Shown here in pieces: positions 7,836 through 16,711 of a stretch of 35,165 nucleotides of DNA (its first letter is position 1; each line of letters opens with the position of its first letter). A model generated the notes under the pieces. That model saw only the letters and a program-made list of their open reading frames with translations, was not told the DNA's origin and made no database searches. Made by a program: the position numbers and the translations under genes. Source of the stretch: Gammaproteobacteria bacterium (GTDB taxonomy: Bacteria > Pseudomonadota > Gammaproteobacteria > Pseudomonadales > Cellvibrionaceae); assembly GCA_005801205.1 (NCBI GenBank), contig SYDJ01000092.1, positions 1 to 35,165 of the forward strand, given 5' to 3'.

Positions 7836-8548
7836 TGAAAGCAATAGTGGTTGAAGACTCGCGCTTGGCGCGCGAGGGCTTAATAAAAATGCTGCAGGCT
7901 TACCCTGAACTCCACGTTGTTGCAGTAGCAGATCACAGTGTAAATGCACTAGCACTTATTCAAGAACACCAGCCTGATGTGGTTTTTTTAGATATCCATT
8001 TGCCCGGTGAAAGCGGCTTCGAATTATTAGAAAAGTTAGACTGCACACCGCAAATAATCTTCACCACCGCCTACTCTGAGTATGCGATTCGTTCATTCGA
8101 TTACAATACAATCGATTATTTATTAAAACCTATTAGCGATGAACGACTTAAAATCGCCATAGATAAACTCAATATTAATAACAAAGAGCCAGAAACCACA
8201 AGCAAACCACCACTAGAGATCAACAGCCGCATGTTTGTAAAAGATGGCGACAAATGTCATTTGGTACATTTGGAATCTATTCGCTACTTTGAAAGCTGCA
8301 AAAATCATGTGCGAATTTTCTTTGGTAGCGACAATGCCTTTGTTAAAAAATCACTTAACAGCATTGAAGAGCGCTTGCCAAAGAACCATTTTTTCAGAGT
8401 CAACCGCCAATATGTAGTTAACTTACATGCAATTGTCAGTATTGAAGAAGCGATTAATGATGGTTATGAAATTACGATGAATGATGGCAAGACACTGGAA
8501 GTCTCGCGCCGCAATGCGGTGGAACTGAAGGATATTTTAAGTTTTTAA
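7835..8548 (+). CDS. LytTR-family response regulator
   Basis: A 237-residue response regulator, partner of the preceding kinase. The receiver domain (1-115) contains the acidic pocket VVEDSR, the phospho-acceptor Asp53 in DVVFLDIHLPG, the Thr in IIFTTAYSEYA and Lys in DYLLKPI. After a short linker, residues of about 135-237 form a LytTR DNA-binding domain: IRYFESCKNHVRIFF, FFRVNRQYVVNL and a C-terminal ELKDIL. Such regulators bind direct repeats upstream of a few targets. Its 3' end overlaps that of msrQ by 4 bp on the opposite strand. Confidence 0.95.
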   Translation: MKAIVVEDSRLAREGLIKMLQAYPELHVVAVADHSVNALALIQEHQPDVVFLDIHLPGESGFELLEKLDCTPQIIFTTAYSEYAIRSFDYNTIDYLLKPISDERLKIAIDKLNINNKEPETTSKPPLEINSRMFVKDGDKCHLVHLESIRYFESCKNHVRIFFGSDNAFVKKSLNSIEERLPKNHFFRVNRQYVVNLHAIVSIEEAINDGYEITMNDGKTLEVSRRNAVELKDILSF

Positions 8549-9132
8549 CGCCTTTGCGCCTTACGCAACGTCCAATACAATCTCACACCTAACAATAACG
8601 CCGTAAGCACACCAAATAAAACTGCATCGGCGTAACTTGATCTCACCTGCAGCAAAACATGCAGCCACGCCAATATGGCGATGAGATAAATCGATTTATG
8701 TAACTTCACCCAATTTTTCCCGAGCCTACGCATCATGGCTTGCGTTGAAGTTGCGCCCAGCGCAATCAATAAAATAACAGCGGGAATGGTGAGTAATATA
8801 TAAGGGCGCTTAACCAACTCAGACCCAAAGCTTGAAAAATCTAAACCGAGAATAAAAATCAAATAAGAAAGCAAATGCGCAATAGCATAGAACAACGTAA
8901 ACAAACCCAGCATGCGCCTGTGAGCCATAAGCCAGCTTTGATTCGCCAGCCGCTTTAAGGGTGATACCAACAAAGTAATTAGCAAAAAATAAAAAGCCCA
9001 TGTACCGGTAAACAAAACTATCGCTTTGGCTGGGTCTGCACCTAATTGATTGGTAATAGTTTTATACACAATAAAAAGCAGCGGTAGCAAACTTACTGCA
9101 AAAATTAAAACTCTTCGCCAAATAACGGGCAT
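8545..9132 (-). CDS. msrQ: MsrQ, haem-binding membrane subunit of the MsrPQ reductase
   Basis: This 195-residue protein is the inner-membrane b-type cytochrome that passes electrons from the quinone or flavin pool to periplasmic MsrP. It shows about six transmembrane helices and the ferric-reductase-like pattern with His in AHRRMLGLF, FYAIAHLLSY, KLHKSIYLI and AWLHVLL, which are haem-ligand candidates. The start is set at ATG 9132, which has GAGG seven nt upstream; an in-frame TTG at 9159 would add nine residues but lacks a ribosome-binding site. It begins 30 bp after the msrP stop, so the pair is an operon in the order msrP-msrQ. The gene ends convergently with the LytTR regulator. Confidence 0.95.
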   Translation of the reverse strand: MPVIWRRVLIFAVSLLPLLFIVYKTITNQLGADPAKAIVLFTGTWAFYFLLITLLVSPLKRLANQSWLMAHRRMLGLFTLFYAIAHLLSYLIFILGLDFSSFGSELVKRPYILLTIPAVILLIALGATSTQAMMRRLGKNWVKLHKSIYLIAILAWLHVLLQVRSSYADAVLFGVLTALLLGVRLYWTLRKAQRR

Positions 9133-9162
9133 GTTTAAACCTCGATTGACCGCGTTCAATAT

Positions 9163-10173
9163 TTAATAGAATTTTTTCAAATCCAGCCCAGTGTACAAAC
9201 TCGCCACTTGATCGGCATAGCCATTAAACATTTGTGTGGGGATTACATTGGGACTAAATAAACCGCTGGGAAGACGGCGCTCTTTAGCTTGTGTCCAACG
9301 CGGGTGATCTACATTGGGGTTCACATTGGCGTAAAAACCATACTCATCAGGCGCGAGTTGGCTCCACGTAGTTTTGGGTTGACGCTCAGTGAACTCAATT
9401 TTTACGATGGATTTAATACTTTTAAAACCGTATTTCCAAGGCACAACCAAACGCAGCGGCGCACCGTTTTGATTGGGTAAAGTTTTGCCATACAAACCTA
9501 CCGCCAAGAGGGTAAGCGGATTCATGGCTTCATCTATCCGCAAAGCTTCACGATAAGGCCAATCAATCGTGCTTAGTGAACTTGCCTGCGCTGGAAATTG
9601 GTTTGAATCTTTTAAGGTCACAAAGGAAACATATTTTGCATTGCTGTTGGGTTCAAAACGTTTAAGTAAACTTGCCAATGGAAAACCCACCCAGGGAATT
9701 ACCATAGACCAAGCTTCAACACAGCGTAAGCGATAAACACGCTCTTCTAAATTTATGCCCTTTAGCAAATCTTCTAAATTGTACTTCCCCGGTTTAGCCA
9801 CCTGCCCTGCTATTTCAACTTGCCAAGGATGCGGCTTAAATTTTTGTGATTTTTTAGCGGGGTCCGTTTTATCATAACCAAACTCATAAAAATTATTATG
9901 CCCACTCACATGTTCAAAGGGTGTTAGGGTTTCACTTAACTTTTGCGAATCCGCTTTTGCTCGTGCAATTTGAGTATTTAACCACTCAGGCCCTTTATTA
10001 ACAGCGTCAGCCGCAACATAACTTGGGTCTGCTAATAGATGTTGTGAGCTGAGCGCCGCCGCGCCTAAAACACCGGTTGCGATAGTGCCGCGCATAAAAT
10101 CGCGGCGCGCTAAATAAATAGATTCGGGAGTGATTTCAGATGGAGCTATATCACTTGGCTTTTTTATTAACAT
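9163..10173 (-). CDS. msrP: MsrP, periplasmic methionine sulfoxide reductase (molybdopterin)
   Basis: This 336-residue protein matches MsrP (YedY), which repairs oxidised methionine in envelope proteins using a molybdenum cofactor. The twin-arginine signal is plain: [20 protein letters not shown], with Arg23-Arg24 and a hydrophobic stretch to a cleavage region near residue 49, so it is exported folded by Tat. The oxidoreductase molybdopterin domain contains [16 protein letters not shown], where Cys151 is the likely Mo ligand, plus [20 protein letters not shown]. Length agrees with the family. AGAGG lies five nt before ATG 10173. msrQ follows directly. Molybdopterin synthesis genes are elsewhere. 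Confidence 0.97.
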   Translation of the reverse strand: MLIKKPSDIAPSEITPESIYLARRDFMRGTIATGVLGAAALSSQHLLADPSYVAADAVNKGPEWLNTQIARAKADSQKLSETLTPFEHVSGHNNFYEFGYDKTDPAKKSQKFKPHPWQVEIAGQVAKPGKYNLEDLLKGINLEERVYRLRCVEAWSMVIPWVGFPLASLLKRFEPNSNAKYVSFVTLKDSNQFPAQASSLSTIDWPYREALRIDEAMNPLTLLAVGLYGKTLPNQNGAPLRLVVPWKYGFKSIKSIVKIEFTERQPKTTWSQLAPDEYGFYANVNPNVDHPRWTQAKERRLPSGLFSPNVIPTQMFNGYADQVASLYTGLDLKKFY

Positions 10174-10262
10174 GACGACCTCTTGTTGTGAGGATCTAAC
10201 GGATGGGTTTGTTAATGCTTAGAGAGGTAAAGTTGGGATTTGTTACACGTAATTTTTAAAAT

Positions 10263-10354
10263 AAATCCCCTCTTTATCAAAGAGGGGTTGGGGGAGATTT
10301 GAATTTAGCACGCATAGCGTTAAATCCCCCTAGCCCCCTTTTCAAAGGGGGATT
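10263..10354. repeat. Two-module palindromic intergenic element (REP/MITE-like)
   Basis: Two related modules lie in inverse orientation: 10263-10300 starts AAATCCCCTC and ends GAGATTT; 10322-10354 starts AAATCCCCC and ends GGGGATTA. Each also contains its own hairpin (CCCCTCTTT with AAAGAGGGG; CCCCCTTTT with AAAGGGGG). The second module begins right after the rlmKL stop on the minus strand, so it may also act as a 3' hairpin separating rlmKL from msrP. Elements of this C-run/G-run type are common intergenic repeats in bacteria; no transposase is present. Confidence 0.8.
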
Positions 10355-10355
10355 A

Positions 10356-12611
10356 TCAATGAGTAATTAACCAGCACTGATGTATTTTAGGGTTGCGTTT
10401 AAAATCTTCATCAATAGTTTGCGCGCTTATATCTTTGATGGTGTAAGCATTCAGGGCTTCAGCATCCAACTTAAAGGTTCGCAAGTTATTGGAGAAAATT
10501 AAGGTGCCTTCTTCAGATAACACACGCATGGCATTGTGAATCATATCCACATGATCGCGCTGCACATCCAATACATCTTCCATACGCTTGGAGTTAGAGA
10601 AACTGGGCGGATCAAGCAAAATCAAATCAAATTGTTGCTCATTTTCATCCAACCACTTTAAGCAATCGGCCTGCTCCAAACGATTTTTGGATTCACTTAA
10701 ACCATTCAATGCGTAGTTTTTGCGCGCCCAATTTAAGTAAGTATTGGACATATCCACACTCACGGTATAACGCGCACCGCCCATAGCAGCGTGTACACTC
10801 GCCGTCGCGGTATAACAAAACAAATTTAAAAAGCGCGTATCTTTCGCCATAGTCGCAATCATTTTTCGCACAGGGCGATGATCCAAAAACAAACCTGTAT
10901 CCAAATATTGCCACATATTAATATGTAACTTGGCCGCACCTTCTTGCACGCTAAACATATCGCCAGTAGGCAGTTCGGTCAGCTTTTCGTATTGCTGGGT
11001 GCCTTTGTTGCGGCGGCGTTGCTTGTAACTGATTCGCGCCGCAGGAATATCTAACGCAAAAGGAACGGCTAATTCAATTTCCGCAAAGCGCTGTGCGGCG
11101 CGATCTTCATCTACTGATTTTGGCGCAGCGTATTCTTGAACGTTGGCATACCATATTTCGGGTTTTCCTGGCTGAGTTTGACCACAGTAAACATCAATCG
11201 CTGCAGAATATTCCGGCATGTCTGCATCATATAAACGATAGGCATTGATTTCGTTCTTACGCGCCCATTTTTCTAACTGCTTGAGATTTTTTTGTAAGCG
11301 ATTCACCAACATTTGCGCGCCGCTAGAAAGTGCATCAGCTTGCTCTTGGCGATTACTTTCGCGCACACGCTCTTCAGCGGCTATACGTTTTTCATCGTCG
11401 CGGCTAAAGCGATCGTCTTGTTCAACACGGCTTTGCACAAAGGCTTCACTGGCGATAGTGAACATTAATAATTCGCTGGGAATAGTACCGTTAAACAACT
11501 TGTATTTTTTATCGGCACGCAAACCCATTTGCTTTCCAAGTTCTGGGTTACCCGTAAATACACCAGCGCGCCAACCTTGGAATTCTGTGCGCAAGCGCTC
11601 GCCCAAATGCGCGTATAACATTTTCAGCGATTCAACTTCGCCCAAGCGCTCACCGTAAGGTGGGTTGCTAAGCACCAAGCCAGCTTTAATATCGGTATGT
11701 GTGGGCTTTTTAAATTCGGCGAGTTCTTTGCGGCTAACGCGCAACCAGTGATCTAATTCGGCGGTGACGATATTTTCTTCCGCAGCGCGAATAACTTTAA
11801 GGTCGGCATCGTAGCCGCGAATTTCTGGAAGGTCTTTTTCTAAACCCATTCGGCGACGCTCATGGGCCTCATCGCGCAAGGCTTGCCACAGTGCGTTGTC
11901 GTGCTTCAACCAACGTTCAAATCCAAAACTTACGCGCATTAATCCCGGTGCAATATCTGCCGCCATGAGCGCGGCTTCTATAAGAATAGTGCCGGAACCA
12001 CACATAGGGTCGAGTAATGCACCGCCTTCAGCGGCTATTTCCGGCCAACCTGCGCGCAACAAAATACCGGCAGCAAGGTTTTCTTTCATGGGCGCACAGC
12101 CCTGCTTTAGGCGATAGCCGCGTCGATGCAAGCTATCGCCTGACAAATCGAGGCTAACCACAACCTTATCTCTACTAAGGCGAGCATTTACGCGTAAATC
12201 TGGAAATTGCTTTGCAACCGATGGGCGCTCGCCTGTGGCATCGCGTAGGCAATCCACAATGGCATCTTTCACTTTTACGGCACCAAATTGGGTGTTTCGG
12301 ATTGCATCACTCGACCCAACAAAATCGACCAACAATGTGCCATCTGGACGAAGGTGATCTTGCCAGTCAACAGCACGTACACCGTCGTAGAGGTCTTCCT
12401 GACTGTTTACATCGAAACTAGTGAGTGGAAGGAGGATTTTGTTGGCGAGCCGCGACCACAGGCAAACGCGGTAAGCTGTTTCGATGCTGCCACTAAAATA
12501 CACACCTGCTACGGTTTCACGCAGCTCAGTAGCACCCAATTGAGTGAGTTCAGAAAATAAAAGACCTTCAAGGCTTTTGGGGCAAGTCGCGAAAAATTGA
12601 AATTGAGTCAT
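10356..12611 (-). CDS. rlmL: RlmKL, bifunctional 23S rRNA methyltransferase (G2069 m7G / G2445 m2G)
   Basis: A 751-residue fused enzyme. The N-terminus (about 1-170) contains a ferredoxin-like plus THUMP RNA-binding region. The first methyltransferase domain has the SAM motif LLDPMCGSGTILIEAAL and the N-methyltransferase catalytic motif LSNPPYGERLG (RlmL, m2G2445). A charged linker follows, then the RlmK domain with NLFCYTATASVHAAMGG and LILLDPPSFSNSKRM (m7G2069). ATG 12611 is chosen because MTQFQFFATCPKSLEGLL aligns with the usual family N-terminus; an in-frame ATG at 12635 adds eight residues. Neither start has a strong ribosome-binding site. It is 181 bp upstream of msrP, with a palindromic repeat between. 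Confidence 0.96.
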   Translation of the reverse strand: MTQFQFFATCPKSLEGLLFSELTQLGATELRETVAGVYFSGSIETAYRVCLWSRLANKILLPLTSFDVNSQEDLYDGVRAVDWQDHLRPDGTLLVDFVGSSDAIRNTQFGAVKVKDAIVDCLRDATGERPSVAKQFPDLRVNARLSRDKVVVSLDLSGDSLHRRGYRLKQGCAPMKENLAAGILLRAGWPEIAAEGGALLDPMCGSGTILIEAALMAADIAPGLMRVSFGFERWLKHDNALWQALRDEAHERRRMGLEKDLPEIRGYDADLKVIRAAEENIVTAELDHWLRVSRKELAEFKKPTHTDIKAGLVLSNPPYGERLGEVESLKMLYAHLGERLRTEFQGWRAGVFTGNPELGKQMGLRADKKYKLFNGTIPSELLMFTIASEAFVQSRVEQDDRFSRDDEKRIAAEERVRESNRQEQADALSSGAQMLVNRLQKNLKQLEKWARKNEINAYRLYDADMPEYSAAIDVYCGQTQPGKPEIWYANVQEYAAPKSVDEDRAAQRFAEIELAVPFALDIPAARISYKQRRRNKGTQQYEKLTELPTGDMFSVQEGAAKLHINMWQYLDTGLFLDHRPVRKMIATMAKDTRFLNLFCYTATASVHAAMGGARYTVSVDMSNTYLNWARKNYALNGLSESKNRLEQADCLKWLDENEQQFDLILLDPPSFSNSKRMEDVLDVQRDHVDMIHNAMRVLSEEGTLIFSNNLRTFKLDAEALNAYTIKDISAQTIDEDFKRNPKIHQCWLITH

Positions 12612-12953
12612 TGATAACGCCAGTTTAATAACCATTTACAGGTAATTTAAGCCAAATTGGCTAGAGTTTGTACGCACGCTTACTTGGATAAGATTGTCAA
12701 ATGCGATTAATAGAGCTTTGAGTGCTATGTATGGGTTTATTTAGAAGAACAAAGTCGTTCACAAGTGGAACCTTTATTGTTGTACTGGTCGAACACTACA
12801 TGTTCTGTAACAAATCTGTGTTTAGGCAGCAGAAGTTCAGGAGCCAAGAATGTTAGGTAACCAAGAGGAGGTATTGTAGCAAGTCGTTGAAGATGTCCAT
12901 ATAACTTTAATTCTTTGTAATCTAATAGATTCGATAAAGAGGTGCTTTATAGG
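12612..12953 (+). promoter_or_regulatory. Long non-coding region upstream of rmf
   Basis: No substantial gene is seen in these roughly 340 bases between the divergent rlmKL and rmf genes. They must hold both promoters. Visible items are a nine-codon mini-ORF (ATG 12850 to TAG 12879) with AGGAG six nt upstream, a small inverted repeat AATCT/AGATT at about 12920-12932, and the rmf ribosome-binding site GAGGTG (12939-12944). A conserved RNA motif upstream of rmf is known in Pseudomonas; whether this leader matches it cannot be told by eye. Confidence 0.4.
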
Positions 12954-13187
12954 ATGAAAAGTCAGAAACGAGATCAAACTGAACGCGCATTCGCGAGAGG
13001 CTACCAAGCCGGGATAGACGGTCGATCGCGAAGCTTATGCCCTCACGAAACCGGTATAGCTCGACAGCAATGGCTAAATGGCTGGCGAGAATCACGCATA
13101 GACCAATGGGATGGACTGAACCGAATGGCTCAAGTTCAAAAACTCAACAATTTACAACCGATGTCTGCCATGGCGTCGGCCGGCTGA
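12954..13187 (+). CDS. rmf: Ribosome modulation factor Rmf
   Basis: A 77-residue basic protein that in stationary phase binds 70S ribosomes and drives their dimerisation into inactive 100S particles. The Rmf core is nearly canonical: MKSQKRDQTERAFARGYQAG (1-20), then GRSRSLCPHE and RQQWLNGWRESR. It is longer than the 55-residue E. coli protein, with a less conserved tail ending MSAMASAG, as in pseudomonad-type Rmf. ATG 12954 is the family start; an in-frame GTG at 12942 falls inside the ribosome-binding site GAGGTG and is rejected. The gene has a long leader, and a two-way terminator follows. Growth-phase control is expected from the family. Confidence 0.97.
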   Translation: MKSQKRDQTERAFARGYQAGIDGRSRSLCPHETGIARQQWLNGWRESRIDQWDGLNRMAQVQKLNNLQPMSAMASAG

Positions 13188-13275
13188 TCAACCAGATTGC
13201 ATCAGCAACTAGATCGAAAATACATAGATATCTCTGAAAAAAAATAATTCGCTGATTGGCGAAATCGAGCTACAA

Positions 13276-13308
13276 AAAAAGGCCTCATGATTGAGGCCTT
13301 TTTCTTTT
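13276..13308. terminator. Bidirectional intrinsic terminator between rmf and pyrD
   Basis: AAAAAGGCCTCA (13276-13287) and TGAGGCCTTTTT (13292-13303) form a perfect 12-bp stem around the loop TGAT. A T-run follows on the plus strand (TTTTTCTTTTT) and another on the minus strand, so it can end both rmf and the convergent pyrD. Confidence 0.95.
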
Positions 13309-13312
13309 TAAC

Positions 13313-14335
13313 TTAACCTTTCAACGCAGCAATTGCCTCGGCAGACTCCCGAATTAACGCTGGCCCGCGATAAATAAAACCGCTGTAAACCTGAACTAAT
13401 TTTGCACCTGCTTTAATTTTTTCTGCAGCGCTTGCTCCATCAGTAATGCCACCTACACCAATAATCGGCAGCTTCTCACCTAGCTCAGCGTAGAGCGCGT
13501 GAATGACGCGAGTACTCTTATCACGCACGGGCAAACCACTGAGACCACCCGTTTCCGCGCTGGTTTTGTAGTCTTCTACGCCTTCACGGCCAATGGTTGT
13601 ATTGGTGGCTATTACACCATCAATACCCTGCGCCAATAAACTGTGTGCAACTTGCGCTACGGCATCTCCATCCATATCCGGCGCAATTTTTACTGCAACG
13701 GGAACATAACGGCCATGTTCCGCTTGCAATTTGCCCTGCTCTTTTTTGATGGTTTCCAGCAAACGATTCAACGAATCACCAAATTGTAAATCGCGTAAAC
13801 CGTGAGTGTTGGGCGATGACACATTTACCGTAATGTAATCAGCATGCTCATAAACTTTTTGCATACAAATCACGTAGTCATCGGCTGCATTTTCAACCGG
13901 AGTTGTAGCATTTTTTCCGATATTTATTCCTAATACACCTTTGTAGCGGCGACGCTTTACTTGCTCAACAAGGTGATCGACGCCCTTATTGTTAAAACCC
14001 ATACGGTTGATGATGGCCTGAGCTTCAGGAATTCGGAATAGACGCGGTTTTGGATTACCGGCTTGGGGCTTGGGTGTAATAGTACCGATTTCGACAAAGC
14101 CAAAACCCATTGCGCCCAAGGCATTGAAGTAATCACCATTTTTATCTAAACCGGCGGCTAGGCCTACAGGGTTGGGGAAGGTTATGCCCATAACCTCTAC
14201 GGGGTTGGCGGAAATGGTGGGTAAGCATAAGCTGATAAGCTGCAACCTTTCAGCGGCACCTATCAAATCCAAACTGAATTCATGGGAGGTTTCAGCATCC
14301 AGCTTGAACAATAAATCGCGAATGTGTGAATACAT
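13313..14335 (-). CDS. pyrD: Dihydroorotate dehydrogenase, class 2 (quinone-dependent)
   Basis: This 340-residue FMN enzyme oxidises dihydroorotate to orotate in pyrimidine synthesis and passes electrons to membrane quinone. The N-terminal helical extension [20 protein letters not shown] is the class 2 membrane-association segment. The barrel shows [37 protein letters not shown], the active-site stretch [17 protein letters not shown] (Ser as catalytic base), [13 protein letters not shown], and the FMN phosphate site [15 protein letters not shown]. Length is typical. GGAG lies eight nt before ATG 14335. The gap to the preceding DUF2835 gene is 68 bp, and the gene ends at a strong shared terminator. 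Confidence 0.98.
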   Translation of the reverse strand: MYSHIRDLLFKLDAETSHEFSLDLIGAAERLQLISLCLPTISANPVEVMGITFPNPVGLAAGLDKNGDYFNALGAMGFGFVEIGTITPKPQAGNPKPRLFRIPEAQAIINRMGFNNKGVDHLVEQVKRRRYKGVLGINIGKNATTPVENAADDYVICMQKVYEHADYITVNVSSPNTHGLRDLQFGDSLNRLLETIKKEQGKLQAEHGRYVPVAVKIAPDMDGDAVAQVAHSLLAQGIDGVIATNTTIGREGVEDYKTSAETGGLSGLPVRDKSTRVIHALYAELGEKLPIIGVGGITDGASAAEKIKAGAKLVQVYSGFIYRGPALIRESAEAIAALKG

Positions 14336-14403
14336 AGAGGTGGCTCCAACGCCCGAGCAAAATGGCTTTAAATAAGGCGCGCAGGATACTGGAATCCGTG
14401 TAG

Positions 14404-14625
14404 CTAGTCGATTTTTTCAATGCTATGAAAACGGTTATCGTCCGAGAAATGTATAGCAAAAACACCTGATATTCCTGAGTGAGTCACAAACGGCCGCAGG
14501 ATATTGGCGGGGAAAAGTACGCGCAGCCCATCAATGCTGCGCGCACTTACATCTTTAACGTTACCCTCATAAAGCCGCTGAAACTCGTCTGGCTGAATTT
14601 TTAAGGGAACAATAATTGAACGCAA
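14404..14625 (-). CDS. DUF2835 family protein (TTG start)
   Basis: A 73-residue protein recognised as DUF2835: an N-terminal beta strand [18 protein letters not shown], a central [20 protein letters not shown], and [20 protein letters not shown] with a short tail. Function is unknown; it is a small cytoplasmic domain found in gammaproteobacteria. The start is TTG at 14625, with GGAGG nine nt upstream (14635-14639 on the complement). A nearby ATG at 14632 is in a different frame and would lie only 2 nt from the Shine-Dalgarno sequence. It begins 31 bp after the chemoreceptor stop and is probably co-transcribed with it. Confidence 0.85.
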   Translation of the reverse strand: MRSIIVPLKIQPDEFQRLYEGNVKDVSARSIDGLRVLFPANILRPFVTHSGISGVFAIHFSDDNRFHSIEKID

Positions 14626-14656
14626 AACGCATTTCCTCCATAGATTCTAATTTATT

Positions 14657-16672
14657 TTAGGTTTTGAATTTCATTGTGTTTTCAAGTAAGTTCATTGCAC
14701 TCTTACGCAGGCTTGCGCTATAGCTTACCGTTTTCTCCACTTGCCCTAAAATATTCTCAGAGGAGTCGCTGAGATGTTGAGTGTTGAGTGACATCTGCTC
14801 AGCCACTGCCGCCTGTTGTTCTGCAGCTGTGGCAATTTGCGTGTTTAAATCACGCAGAAAATCTACACCCATCACTATCTTGTCAAGAGATTGCCCAGCA
14901 CTCATTGCGCTATTAACCGAATCATGCGCGCCAACAAAACTCTGGTGAATAATATTTACCGCATTTATTGCACCTACTTGTAGCTTCTCAATTACCGCAC
15001 GAATTTCTGCAGTTGAGTCTTGTGTACGTTTTGCCAGCGAACGCACTTCATCGGCAACCACTGCAAAACCACGCCCCTGTTCACCAGCCCGTGCGGCTTC
15101 AATGGCAGCATTTAATGCGAGTAAATTGGTTTGCTCGGCAATGCTACGAATAACCTCCAAGACGGCACTAATATCTGTTACGTCGCTTTGCACTTGGCTA
15201 ATAATAGTTTTTGCCTTTTCAACATCAACCCCCAGCATATTTATTTTTGTAATGGCAGCCTTAACTTTTGCTTGCCCTTCTAAAGCAGACTCATGGGCAA
15301 TATCCGTTGCATTTGTTACCTCAGCACAGCTTCTGGCAACTTCGCGCACGGTAGCCGCCATTTCTGTCGCGGCAGATGCGGCTTGTTGGGTTTGAAGATT
15401 TTGTTGATCTAATTCGTGTTTACTATTGTCAGACACAGATTGAATTTTTACCGACAATTCATTCACATCATGCGCCGATTTTTGAATGTTATTTAGCAGT
15501 AATGCCACACTGGCAACCATATCTGTAAGCTTATCAGCCGCATCACCCATGGTATCTTCGGAATCAATAATAATCTTTGTTGAAAAATCTCCCTCTTTCA
15601 ATTTTTGTGAAGCCTGATTTAACTGCTGCGCATTCGTATTTAACGATGTAAGAATACCCAATGAAAAATAAATACCTAAGCCAGTAATACTGATCGCTAA
15701 CGTCATAAGCAATAGATTATTGAAATATTTTTCATCATGCCTTGCCTGTATGCGCTGATTAAATTCATCAGCAACTTGCTTATCAAACGCACCTAATGCC
15801 TCAATGGCTTTGGTGCCAAATTCAAAATAGGCGGTACCTGATAATGTCACTTCATCGGCAGCGACTATTTGCTTGTCGGTGACAGCAATGAACTGTTGAA
15901 TAAGATTGCGATAAGTGGTCAGATCGTTACTTAATTTATCTTGCTCGTTGGTGTCTTTAAATAAGAGGCTTATATCCTCATTGATAGAGTTATTCAGTCG
16001 TTGAACAGTGGATAATAAACCTCCAACAACAACTTTTTCATTGGCGGTAAGCGTCTTATCAGATAGAGAGCCAGCTCCTTTACCACGCAACTTCCCAAGC
16101 TCTTCCTGCAGCTCCGGAATACTGAAGGCCATAATATTTTGCAAATAATGATCCGTTGTTGAATCTTGCATAATTAACTCAAAATCAGTAGTTACTAACG
16201 CCATCATATGATGAAGGCTTTCCACAAGCTCTGAATGAGCCTGGAAGTTTTTAGCCCCTAAAGCAGATTTATTCTTAACCAACCTTAGCTCTTGCCATTG
16301 CGCAATCATCTCATTAAGGTTTGCCAGGTCATAATCATATAATGTCGCTATTTTTTTTAAAGCATCAAGATTTTCATCAAAAGATTTTTCAAGTGCCACT
16401 ATTGTGTTTTCCTTATCGGCAGCACCCGACAAATATTGCGCCATATTGCCGCGATGTTTTGCTACATCTAAAGCCATAGGTTTGAGCTGAACAATAATCT
16501 CCAAGCCATTCTGCTGCCGTTCAATTTTCTTAATATCTGTCCATGAATCCATCAGAGTGACATATAATAAAACGATAAAAGGCACAAGAAATATCAAAAC
16601 TGCGATAAAAAGCTTAGCGGTAAACGACATTTTATTGGCAAGTACAACAGCAGGATGCAATAAACTATCCAT
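14657..16672 (-). CDS. Methyl-accepting chemotaxis protein with NIT-like sensor domain
   Basis: A 671-residue transmembrane chemoreceptor. TM1 is at about 18-41 and TM2 at about 319-342, enclosing a periplasmic, helical domain of roughly 275 residues. That domain carries the paired Arg signature of nitrate/nitrite-sensing (NIT-like) bundles: [14 protein letters not shown] (about 71-82) and [14 protein letters not shown] (about 192-205). A HAMP linker (about 340-392) precedes the signalling hairpin with the invariant tip around [18 protein letters not shown] (513-530) and [16 protein letters not shown] lies eight nt before ATG 16672. It starts only 39 bp after the gdhB stop with no terminator between, so gdhB, this receptor and DUF2835 may form one transcript. 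The ligand is not known; NIT assignment is by motif only. Confidence 0.93.
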   Translation of the reverse strand: MDSLLHPAVVLANKMSFTAKLFIAVLIFLVPFIVLLYVTLMDSWTDIKKIERQQNGLEIIVQLKPMALDVAKHRGNMAQYLSGAADKENTIVALEKSFDENLDALKKIATLYDYDLANLNEMIAQWQELRLVKNKSALGAKNFQAHSELVESLHHMMALVTTDFELIMQDSTTDHYLQNIMAFSIPELQEELGKLRGKGAGSLSDKTLTANEKVVVGGLLSTVQRLNNSINEDISLLFKDTNEQDKLSNDLTTYRNLIQQFIAVTDKQIVAADEVTLSGTAYFEFGTKAIEALGAFDKQVADEFNQRIQARHDEKYFNNLLLMTLAISITGLGIYFSLGILTSLNTNAQQLNQASQKLKEGDFSTKIIIDSEDTMGDAADKLTDMVASVALLLNNIQKSAHDVNELSVKIQSVSDNSKHELDQQNLQTQQAASAATEMAATVREVARSCAEVTNATDIAHESALEGQAKVKAAITKINMLGVDVEKAKTIISQVQSDVTDISAVLEVIRSIAEQTNLLALNAAIEAARAGEQGRGFAVVADEVRSLAKRTQDSTAEIRAVIEKLQVGAINAVNIIHQSFVGAHDSVNSAMSAGQSLDKIVMGVDFLRDLNTQIATAAEQQAAVAEQMSLNTQHLSDSSENILGQVEKTVSYSASLRKSAMNLLENTMKFKT

Positions 16673-16711
16673 TTAAAAAACCTCATCAAATACGCAACTT
16701 AGGCGTAGCAT

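Noticed and set aside
12942-12953. GTG start four codons upstream for Rmf
   Set aside because: It would place the start codon inside the ribosome-binding site, and the family N-terminus begins at ATG 12954.
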